The notes under the pieces: generated by a model | Databases searched by the model: none | What the model was told of the DNA's origin: nothing | Seen by the model: the letters and a program-made list of their open reading frames with translations, nothing else | Shown here: positions 6,900 through 11,913 of the stretch, one piece after another | Numbering within the stretch: position 1 is the stretch's first letter | How the letters are laid out: each line of letters begins with the position of its first letter | DNA from: Deltaproteobacteria bacterium | Lineage (GTDB): Bacteria > Desulfobacterota > UBA8473 | Reading direction: 5' to 3' | Assembly (NCBI GenBank): GCA_030623035.1 | Contig: JAUXFK010000070.1 | Span: 1-11,913 of the forward strand | DNA length: 11,913 nt | Made by a program: the position numbers and the translations under genes

Positions 6900-7771
6900 G
6901 TTCGACAATGCCCATGCAAGAATACATAAGCCCCGGGCACATGGCATGTCCCGGTTGCGGAGCAGTACTGGCTATGCGCTACATACTGAATGTACTGGGA
7001 GAAAAGACCGTTGTGGTGATCCCCGCTTCATGCTGGTCGGTTATTGACGGTGTCTTCCCCTATTCCGCAGTCAGGGTTCCCCTGTTTCACACTGCTTTTG
7101 AAACCGCTGCATCCGTTGCCTCAGGGATAAAAGCCGGCCTTGACATTCAGGGTGATACGGAAACCACGGTGCTTGCCTTTGCCGGCGATGGTGCAACCTT
7201 TGATATCGGATTTCAGGCCTTATCCGGTGCTGCAGAGAGAAATGAGGATTTCATTTATGTCTGCTATGACAATGAGGCGTATATGAATACAGGGGTCCAG
7301 CGAAGCTCAGCTACCCCTTACGGGGCATGGACAACGACCACGCCGGTCAGGCATCCTAAGGATAGACCAAAAAAGCGAATCCTTGAGATTATGGCTGCCC
7401 ATGAAATACCCTACGCTGCAACTGCCTCTATTGCCTACCCTGATGATCTCAGTGCAAAGGTAAAAAAGGCAAAGGGAATATATGGAACCAAATTCTTACA
7501 TATATTTTCCCCATGCCCTACCGGATGGAAAAGCAAGTCGAGCCAGATCATTAAGATCGCAAGGCTTGCTGTACATACAAAGGTCTTTCCCCTGTATGAA
7601 GTAGAGAACGGTTTTACCTTTCATATCAACATGGAACCGAAAAATATACCTGTTAGAGAATACCTGAAACTCCAGGGAAGGTTTGCACATTTATCCGAAG
7701 AGGATATTGCCGATATACAAAGGCAGGTAGATGAAGAATGGGAACACCTCTTGAAAAGAGCGCTTTACTGA
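6896..7771 (+). CDS. 2-oxoacid:ferredoxin oxidoreductase, beta subunit (TPP-binding)
   Basis: The thiamine-diphosphate and iron-sulfur chain of the oxidoreductase, 291 residues. ATG 6896 overlaps the alpha stop and has a strong AGGAGGA (6884-6890). Cys18 and Cys21 in CPGCGA, Cys46 in ASCW and Cys207 in SPCPTGW match the four ligands of the proximal [4Fe-4S] cluster of PorB. The TPP motif starts at GDGATFDIG (97-105) and ends near YDNEAYMNTG (124-133). The segment SATPYGAWTTTTP is the usual PorB loop. The C-terminal VFPLYEVENG region is also typical. It is the last gene of the locus; only a weak 4-bp AGAG/CTCT stem with a T7 run (about 7782-7802) follows, so the end of the transcript is uncertain. 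Confidence 0.9.
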   Translation: MSSTMPMQEYISPGHMACPGCGAVLAMRYILNVLGEKTVVVIPASCWSVIDGVFPYSAVRVPLFHTAFETAASVASGIKAGLDIQGDTETTVLAFAGDGATFDIGFQALSGAAERNEDFIYVCYDNEAYMNTGVQRSSATPYGAWTTTTPVRHPKDRPKKRILEIMAAHEIPYAATASIAYPDDLSAKVKKAKGIYGTKFLHIFSPCPTGWKSKSSQIIKIARLAVHTKVFPLYEVENGFTFHINMEPKNIPVREYLKLQGRFAHLSEEDIADIQRQVDEEWEHLLKRALY

Positions 7772-7897
7772 AATCTGCCAGAGCTATTTTATCTCTTTTT
7801 TTCCCTGCGCTGCGTATCAAGCCTCCAACAATCCGTGCGGTTCTTTTCCCGTCAGAAATTCTTTATGAATAATCCTGTCCTCACAGCATGAGTCATT

Positions 7898-7926
7898 TTG
7901 AAGGTTCTAAACAGTTACTCTATATC
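7898..7926 (+). promoter_or_regulatory. Weak promoter candidate ahead of a short ORF
   Basis: TTGAAG (7898-7903) and TATATC (7921-7926) are separated by 17 bp. Both are imperfect matches to sigma70 consensus. The site lies about 70 bp before the strong ribosome site at 7985. The stretch 7772-7897 shows no gene. Confidence 0.3.
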
Positions 7927-7997
7927 TCATTTCTGGATAGGCACTCAGCAGAAAAGTCCCTATGACCTCTCTGATCCAATCGGCAAAGGAGACAACC

Positions 7998-8099
7998 ATG
8001 GGTATATTTGGAAAGAACACCCTGAAAACATTAGCTCCGATTTTAAAGAGAAAGGTTCCTCCACGGTTGATGGCGATATTCAACCTTCTCATTTTTTGA
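7998..8099 (+). pseudogene. 33-codon ORF with strong ribosome site, possible broken gene start
   Basis: ATG 7998 has AAAGGAGA (7985-7992) at ideal spacing, much better than expected by chance. The encoded peptide begins MGIFGKNTLKTLAPILKRKV and then PPRLMAIFNLL before a TGA at 8097-8099. It is basic and amphipathic at first, then hydrophobic. The lead-in followed by KRKVPPRL reminds me of the region just before the cysteine motif of some radical SAM proteins, which would make this a truncated start, but this is weak recall. It could equally be a genuine small protein. The following 40 bp contain palindromes and then the convergent ATPase gene. Confidence 0.35.
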
Positions 8100-8102
8100 A
8101 TC

Positions 8103-8130
8103 TGATGGGTCCATCATGAGGCCCTCTCAT
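8103..8130. repeat. Pair of dyads between convergent genes
   Basis: TGATGG-GT-CCATCA (8103-8116) is a perfect inverted repeat, directly followed by ATGAG-GCCCT-CTCAT (8116-8130). They lie between the short + strand ORF and the end of the minus-strand ATPase gene. Neither is followed by a T-run on either strand, so they are not clear intrinsic terminators. Confidence 0.4.
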
Positions 8131-8138
8131 CTGCCCAA

Positions 8139-9194
8139 TCAGGTCAGGAATTGGTTTTTTGTTACAACCCTGGTTTGGATTTCAGGGTAGTACTTCTTTA
8201 ATGTTTCAAAGCCTTTCGGAATCGATTCCTTATCCCATTTCACTTCTATGGCTTCTGTTTTATCTTCTCCGGATACGATAAAATCTATCTCGGTTTGGTT
8301 TGTGGTTCTCCAAAAGTTTATTTTATTGAGCGAGTAGTGATCGTCCTTCAGTAATTCCAACAAAAAGAAATTCTCAAACAGGTTGCCTTGATCATTTCTC
8401 AGGGCAAGGGGATTAAAGTTGTTTAACACAAAATTCCTTAACCCAAGATCCATAAAATATATCTTCGGAGTCTTTGTAATCTCTTTCTTATAATTCCTGT
8501 GAAAGGGATAGATTCTTTTTATAATAAATGTGTTTTCCAATATGTTAATATATCTCTCCGTGTGGTTTCGGGAAATCCCCAGGCTTTTTGATGAGCTGTC
8601 AATACTCAAGAGATTGCCCATCTGATTTGCCAATAGGATGATTAAGTTGTTGAATGCATTAACATTATCCACTCGCAAAAAATCAACCAGATCCTTTTCA
8701 ACATAACTCTGGCAGATATCTTTTATTGATAGTTTTTTTTCAGTTTTATTTGTTTCCATGGCTACGGCCGGATATGAACCATAGACCAACATATCCCCAA
8801 GCGCTTGTTTCCTGGTTATCGGGTGTGAAAAATGAAGATACTCCTTAAACGCCAATCTGTGGATTTCAAACTGTCTTGCTCTGCCGACCAGATGCTCTTT
8901 GAGTTTTGACTTCACCTCAAGTTGAGATGAACCGGAATAGATGATCTTGATATTCAGGTTGAGGTCGTAGATTTCCTTTAAAAAAAGACCGGGATTTTCT
9001 AGTCTTTGAACTTCGTCGATAAGTACATATTTCTTTTCGTTGTTTTTCCCTAAGAAATGTATAAAATCCGGAATACTAGCAAAAAGTTCACGAAGCTTTA
9101 AATTATCGAGATTGAAATAGAAAATATTGCTTTTATCGATCCGGTTCTTTATCAAATGCTCAATAATCAAATATACGATTGAACTCTTTCCCAC
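8139..9194 (-). CDS. DUF4143-type AAA ATPase, probably N-terminally disrupted
   Basis: A protein of the AAA_14 plus DUF4143 family; the cellular role of these ATPases is poorly known. From GTG 9194 the product is 351 residues: VGKSS begins at residue 1, Walker B is YVLIDEVQ, then the sensor-like IIYSGSSQLEV, the family segment GRARQFEIHRLAFKEYL, YGSYPAV, and a winged-helix region with SLGISRNHTERYINILENTF. The C-terminus has EIDFIV...EAIEVKW, a PD-(D/E)xK-like pattern. The Walker A motif is cut by this start: the same frame continues upstream as ILGLIGSRQ before V-G-K-S, yet has no ATG, GTG or TTG before a stop at 9249-9251. A neighbouring frame reads DPKEVKVEKIKK and would join in frame if one base were added to the A7 run (9221-9227 on this strand). 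A frameshift or assembly error is likely. Confidence 0.75.
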   Translation of the reverse strand: MGKSSIVYLIIEHLIKNRIDKSNIFYFNLDNLKLRELFASIPDFIHFLGKNNEKKYVLIDEVQRLENPGLFLKEIYDLNLNIKIIYSGSSQLEVKSKLKEHLVGRARQFEIHRLAFKEYLHFSHPITRKQALGDMLVYGSYPAVAMETNKTEKKLSIKDICQSYVEKDLVDFLRVDNVNAFNNLIILLANQMGNLLSIDSSSKSLGISRNHTERYINILENTFIIKRIYPFHRNYKKEITKTPKIYFMDLGLRNFVLNNFNPLALRNDQGNLFENFFLLELLKDDHYSLNKINFWRTTNQTEIDFIVSGEDKTEAIEVKWDKESIPKGFETLKKYYPEIQTRVVTKNQFLT

Positions 9195-9239
9195 CTGCCG
9201 GCTGCCAATAAGTCCGAGTATTTTTTTATTTTTTCTACC

Positions 9240-9269
9240 TTGACTTCTTTAGGGTCAATATGCTATAGA
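9240..9269 (+). promoter_or_regulatory. Promoter candidate for the short-chain dehydrogenase
   Basis: TTGACT (9240-9245), an 18-bp spacer and TATAGA (9264-9269). It lies in the disrupted 5' region of the divergent ATPase gene and would give a leader of about 110 bases containing two hairpins. Confidence 0.35.
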
Positions 9270-9309
9270 ATCTACCGAAAAACCCGAACAAAGATATCCT
9301 TTATGGTTG

Positions 9310-9369
9310 GTTTTTCCTGAAAAACGCAAGGTTTACTTTTCCAGCAAGCAAGCAAAAAGACTTTTTGCT
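9310..9369 (+). promoter_or_regulatory. Two small hairpins in the dehydrogenase leader
   Basis: GTTTTT-CCTG-AAAAAC (9310-9325) and AGCAAAA-AGACT-TTTTGCT (9351-9369) are perfect inverted repeats. The second ends 12 bases before the GGAG ribosome site (9381-9384). They may only stabilise the message or mark old insertion ends; no riboswitch class is recognised. Confidence 0.35.
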
Positions 9370-9389
9370 CATCCAAAAAAGGAGAAAAA

Positions 9390-10127
9390 ATGAAATTAAA
9401 AGACAAAGTCGCTGTAATAACAGGATCGAGCCGGGGCATGGGAAGGTTGGTCGCTTTAGAGATGGTAAAGGAAGGTGCAAGAGTAGTCGTAAATGGCACG
9501 ACACCCGAGCCGGTAAATGCGGTATTGAAAGAGATTGAGGCATTGGGAGGACAGGCAGTTGCAAACCATAGCAGCGTTGCCACTATGGAAGGAGGAGCGG
9601 ACATAATCAAATCAGCCATTAACAATTTTGGAAAAATAGATATCCTGGTAAATAACGCTGCCATTACCAGAGACAGGCTGCTATTGAAAATGACGGAAGA
9701 GGATTGGGACTCTGTAATCGCCGTAGGCTTGAAAGGGGTCTTTTCCTGTACAAAGGCAGCCATTGGATATATGAAGGAGCAGAAGTATGGAAGGGTAATA
9801 AACGTTGCCTCTGCAGCAGGAAGATCAGGAAATATAGGGCAGACAAATTACAGTGCGGCAAAAGCCGGTGTCATTGCATTTACCAAGGCATGTGCAAAAG
9901 AACTCGGAAGGTACAATATCACCGTCAATGCTGTTGCACCATCCCATAAAACCCGGATGTACGATAATATTCCTGAAGAGGTCTTTAAGAAGATTATCGC
10001 CGCCAGGTCTCTGGGGAGGATGTCGGAGCCAGAGGAGATACCCCCAATATTCATTTTTCTGGCATCGGATGATTCCAGTTATATTACAGGTCAGCTAATT
10101 GGTGTTGATGGTGGGCTTTCTTTTTAA
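9390..10127 (+). CDS. FabG-like short-chain dehydrogenase/reductase
   Basis: A 245-residue classical SDR, in the size range of FabG (3-oxoacyl-ACP reductase) and of SDRs acting on hydroxyacyl or alcohol substrates. GGAG (9381-9384) five bases ahead sets the start. The cofactor motif TGSSRGMG is at 11-18, with R15 suggesting NADPH; NNAA is at 88-91, catalytic S141 in NVAS, and Y154-x-x-x-K158. The fourth classical catalytic residue, Asn in the V-N-L-x-G helix, is replaced: the sequence reads VGLKG with Gly113. The usual VNxVAPG loop is VAPS followed by an unusual HKTRMYDNIPEE stretch, so the substrate may differ from FabG. The C-terminal GQLIGVDGGLSF is standard. It stands alone between a divergent promoter and a terminator, so a link to the oxidoreductase locus is only by proximity. 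Confidence 0.85.
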   Translation: MKLKDKVAVITGSSRGMGRLVALEMVKEGARVVVNGTTPEPVNAVLKEIEALGGQAVANHSSVATMEGGADIIKSAINNFGKIDILVNNAAITRDRLLLKMTEEDWDSVIAVGLKGVFSCTKAAIGYMKEQKYGRVINVASAAGRSGNIGQTNYSAAKAGVIAFTKACAKELGRYNITVNAVAPSHKTRMYDNIPEEVFKKIIAARSLGRMSEPEEIPPIFIFLASDDSSYITGQLIGVDGGLSF

Positions 10128-10135
10128 GCCCTTTT
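10113..10135 (+). terminator. Intrinsic terminator overlapping the dehydrogenase stop
   Basis: GGGCTT (10113-10118) pairs with AAGCCC (10126-10131) across a 7-base loop and is followed by TTTT. The stem includes the last codons and the TAA stop. The short T-tract makes it moderate in strength. Confidence 0.6.
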
Positions 10136-10154
10136 AAAAAGATTAAAACCAGAG

Positions 10155-10259
10155 TAACTGTTTAGCCGGATAATGATTTGGATGGACACTAGCGCAGCGA
10201 ATTTAGAATCTTCAAAATGACTCAAATCTCATCATCTCCTTAAGATGGCTAAACAATTA
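10155..10259. repeat. Second palindromic element with an extra MITE end
   Basis: TAACTGTTTAGCC (10155-10167) is mirrored by GGCTAAACAATTA (10247-10259), with one mismatch in 13. The similarity continues inward (GGATAATGATTTG against GGAGATGATGAGATTTG in the inverse strand), so a hairpin of about 105 bp is possible. Inside it lies GGATGGACACTAG (10180-10192), the same end sequence that borders the element at 986-1131, but its partner end is not seen nearby. This may be a decayed relative or a nested insertion. Confidence 0.55.
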
Positions 10260-10279
10260 CCAACCAGAGGGCTTTCAGA

Positions 10280-11656
10280 TTGAAAAGACTTATCCATAAC
10301 ATTTTAAACTTGAATCAGATGATAAAAACATCTCTATTTCTTACTGTTGTCACAGCAGGAGTACTTGTTGGTGTTACCCTCTTGTTTTCATCTCTTTTGG
10401 ATAAAACAAAAACCGCCCCATTCATTGAAGGCGAGTTAATCTCAAAACAAGAAGACAGCCTATCTTTTGACAATAAGACCCTGCCTCTTGAAAAAAGTAG
10501 AAAAACAATTGAACAGACACTTGTAAGGGATGATACCCTTTTCGATCTATTCACAAAGAATGATATAGATCCTAAAGAGTTGCCTGATCTGTTAAAAGCC
10601 TCCAGGAAGATATATAATCTGAATCGATTAACCCCAGGCAATCGATTGGAATTAGAGGTGAACACCGAAGATAATGCCATCCATCGTTTTCGATATGAAA
10701 TTGATGAGGATGAGATTCTTATAATCGAGAAATCGGATAATGGCTTCCTTGCAAGGAAAGAGAAATTAGAGCATGATATCAGGCTGGATATAAAAAGCGG
10801 AGTGATCTCTAATTCCCTTTTCGAAGCCGTTGTTAAAGAGGGGCTGCCTCCGGAAATGGCCTTAAATCTAGGAGAGATCTTTGCCTGGGATATAGACTTT
10901 AATGTGGATCTGCGGAAAGGGGATAGATTCAGAATACTATTCGAAAAAAAATACAGAACCGGTGACTTTCTTAGAAACGGTATAATCCTATGTGCTGAGT
11001 TTATAAACCAAAAAGATCAATTCTGGGCGATACTGTTTAAGGATAAAGACGGTCACGTAGACTATTATGACCTACAGGGGAATTCCCTCAAAAAGAAGTT
11101 TCTCAAGTCTCCCTTGCGATACAGATATATCAGCTCTGGTTATTCTAAGAGGCGTCTCCATCCTATTTTAAAGATTTACCGTCCCCACCTGGGCATAGAC
11201 TACGCTGCACCTATAGGTACACCAGTAGTAACGGCTGGTGATGGAAAGGTAATATTCGCCGGGTGGAAAGGGGGATTTGGAAGAGTTGTTAAGATTCGGC
11301 ATAATAGTACATATACCACTTTATACGGTCATCTTTCCCGCTATGGCAAGAGGATCAAAACCAACAGATATGTAAAACAGGGGCAGGTCATTGGATATGT
11401 AGGATCAACAGGCCTATCAACAGGCCCCCACCTCGATTACAGGCTTATAAAAAACGGCAGCTACATCAATCCCCTATCTTACAATCCACCGTCCGCAAGG
11501 CCTGTAAATAAGAGATATATAGAGGATTTCGAGAAGTTAAAGAAGGAGATGACTCTTAAGCTAAATGTGCTGGATTTGGGTCCTGAGCTAACGGCAGACA
11601 AGGGACGGGGATCGATTTTGAATCGTCCCTATACAGGGTTTTCTGTCATACAGTAG
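10280..11656 (+). CDS. Membrane-anchored M23 peptidoglycan endopeptidase (MepM/OapA type)
   Basis: A 458-residue cell-wall hydrolase predicted to sit in the periplasm on an N-terminal anchor. TTG 10280 is the start, supported by AGAGGG (10266-10271). A basic N-terminus precedes a membrane segment at about 17-40. An OapA/LysM-like domain follows (DDTLFDLF ... LNRLTPGNRLELEV), then a Csd3/MepM second domain (SLFEAVVKEGLPPEMAL, IFAWDIDF, LRKGDRF), and the M23 domain: H303-L-G-I-D307, H351 in GHLS, and H384-L-D-Y. Canonical LytM enzymes have HxH at the last motif; here the second His, a zinc ligand, is D386. I recall similar HLDY/HLDF forms in M23 proteins of related bacteria, so the enzyme may still be active with Asp as ligand. 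It has its own upstream region and shows no link to the metabolic locus. Confidence 0.85.
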   Translation: MKRLIHNILNLNQMIKTSLFLTVVTAGVLVGVTLLFSSLLDKTKTAPFIEGELISKQEDSLSFDNKTLPLEKSRKTIEQTLVRDDTLFDLFTKNDIDPKELPDLLKASRKIYNLNRLTPGNRLELEVNTEDNAIHRFRYEIDEDEILIIEKSDNGFLARKEKLEHDIRLDIKSGVISNSLFEAVVKEGLPPEMALNLGEIFAWDIDFNVDLRKGDRFRILFEKKYRTGDFLRNGIILCAEFINQKDQFWAILFKDKDGHVDYYDLQGNSLKKKFLKSPLRYRYISSGYSKRRLHPILKIYRPHLGIDYAAPIGTPVVTAGDGKVIFAGWKGGFGRVVKIRHNSTYTTLYGHLSRYGKRIKTNRYVKQGQVIGYVGSTGLSTGPHLDYRLIKNGSYINPLSYNPPSARPVNKRYIEDFEKLKKEMTLKLNVLDLGPELTADKGRGSILNRPYTGFSVIQ

Positions 11657-11696
11657 GGCTCGATCAACGTCTATATGTCCCCCTCCCCCATTAAGC

Positions 11697-11781
11697 CTAA
11701 GTACACTCATTCTTAAATACGATTACGTATTAAGTTAAAAGTGCCTAAAATGAGCTAAAGTGCCTAAAGTTAAAATATTCT
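11697..11781 (+). repeat. Inverted copy of the 3.9-kb repeat
   Basis: These 85 bases match the reverse complement of 3877-3962 except for a few substitutions and one single-base length difference. The shared part includes the AATACG-ATTA-CGTATT hairpin (11716-11731) and the GTGCCTAAAATGAGCTAAAG units. Here only this one half is present; no left arm follows. The stretch from the M23 stop to this repeat (11657-11696) holds no clear terminator. Confidence 0.8.
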
Positions 11782-11835
11782 ATTTTGATTTCATTCTTAT
11801 ACTAAGTTGCATTCAAACGGCTACTAATTATAGAG

Positions 11836-11905
11836 GTCATTGTGATCAAATGTGAAGCAATCTCAATAAGATAGATTGCCTCATCGCTTCGCTACTCGTA
11901 ATGAT
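11836..11905. repeat. Degenerate palindromic repeat (GTCATT...GAAGCAATC type)
   Basis: GTCATTGTGATC and GAAGCAATCT on the left are mirrored on the right by AGATTGCC, CGCTTCGCTACTCG and TAATGAT, giving an imperfect hairpin of about 70 bp. The form resembles a very common class of dispersed intergenic palindromes with GTCATTGCGAG and GAAGCAATCTC ends found in many bacterial genomes. The element is near the window edge. Confidence 0.55.
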
Positions 11906-11913
11906 TTGATTGC

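Noticed and set aside
3127..7771. Naming the enzyme pyruvate or phenylglyoxylate oxidoreductase
   Set aside because: The visible motifs are shared by several subfamilies, and no aromatic-degradation or lactate-uptake gene is in the window to decide.
7782..7802. Terminator after the beta subunit gene
   Set aside because: The stem is only AGAG/CTCT (4 bp) before a T7 run; too weak to list as a feature.
7898..8119. 73-codon + strand ORF from TTG
   Set aside because: It has no ribosome site and no recognisable pattern, and it overlaps the 33-codon ORF in another frame with a much better start.
9272..9763. 163-codon minus-strand ORF
   Set aside because: It is antisense to the dehydrogenase with intact SDR motifs; composition looks like a shadow frame.

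Overview
The window looks like a chromosomal segment of a strictly anaerobic, moderately AT-rich bacterium. The anaerobic redox genes, the AT-rich codon use and the many short palindromic intergenic repeats suggest a Desulfobacterota (former Deltaproteobacteria) lineage. That placement is inference from style and family content; no rRNA or phylogenetic marker is present.

Left part (1-1250): an accessory patch made of mobile-element debris. A broken N-terminus of an IS200/REP-type (Y1) transposase still carries a good sigma70-like promoter with a palindrome over its -10. It runs directly into a small two-gene toxin-antitoxin-like pair. The toxin-like gene (TumE/DUF6516-like) is cut to about half length, and a 146-bp hairpin-forming MITE-like element starts one base after its stop codon.

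Central part (1251-7771): six genes on the + strand that look like one metabolic locus. They are a lactate/malate-dehydrogenase-family 2-hydroxyacid dehydrogenase, an XRE-cupin regulator, and four genes for a 2-oxoacid:ferredoxin oxidoreductase: gamma, then a GltD-like flavoprotein fused to a delta-type ferredoxin domain, then alpha, then beta. The last three are joined by 4-base ATGA overlaps. The simplest reading is that a 2-hydroxyacid is oxidised to a 2-oxoacid, which is then decarboxylated to an acyl-CoA, with electrons passing through the flavoprotein to or from NAD(P). The substrate cannot be read from the sequence. A long imperfect inverted repeat sits inside the locus between gamma and the flavoprotein gene.

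Right part (7772-11913): a 33-codon ORF with a strong Shine-Dalgarno sequence that may be a broken gene start. Next is a minus-strand DUF4143-type AAA ATPase whose Walker A motif extends upstream of the only usable start codon, beside a poly-A run, so it is probably N-terminally frameshifted. Then come a divergent FabG-like short-chain dehydrogenase ending in an intrinsic terminator, a second palindromic patch holding one extra MITE end, and a membrane-anchored M23 (MepM/OapA-type) endopeptidase. The right edge carries an 85-bp sequence that is an inverted copy of part of the 3.9-kb repeat, so these two copies bracket about 7.7 kb, followed by a second palindromic repeat.

No tRNA, rRNA, CRISPR array or complete transposase was found.
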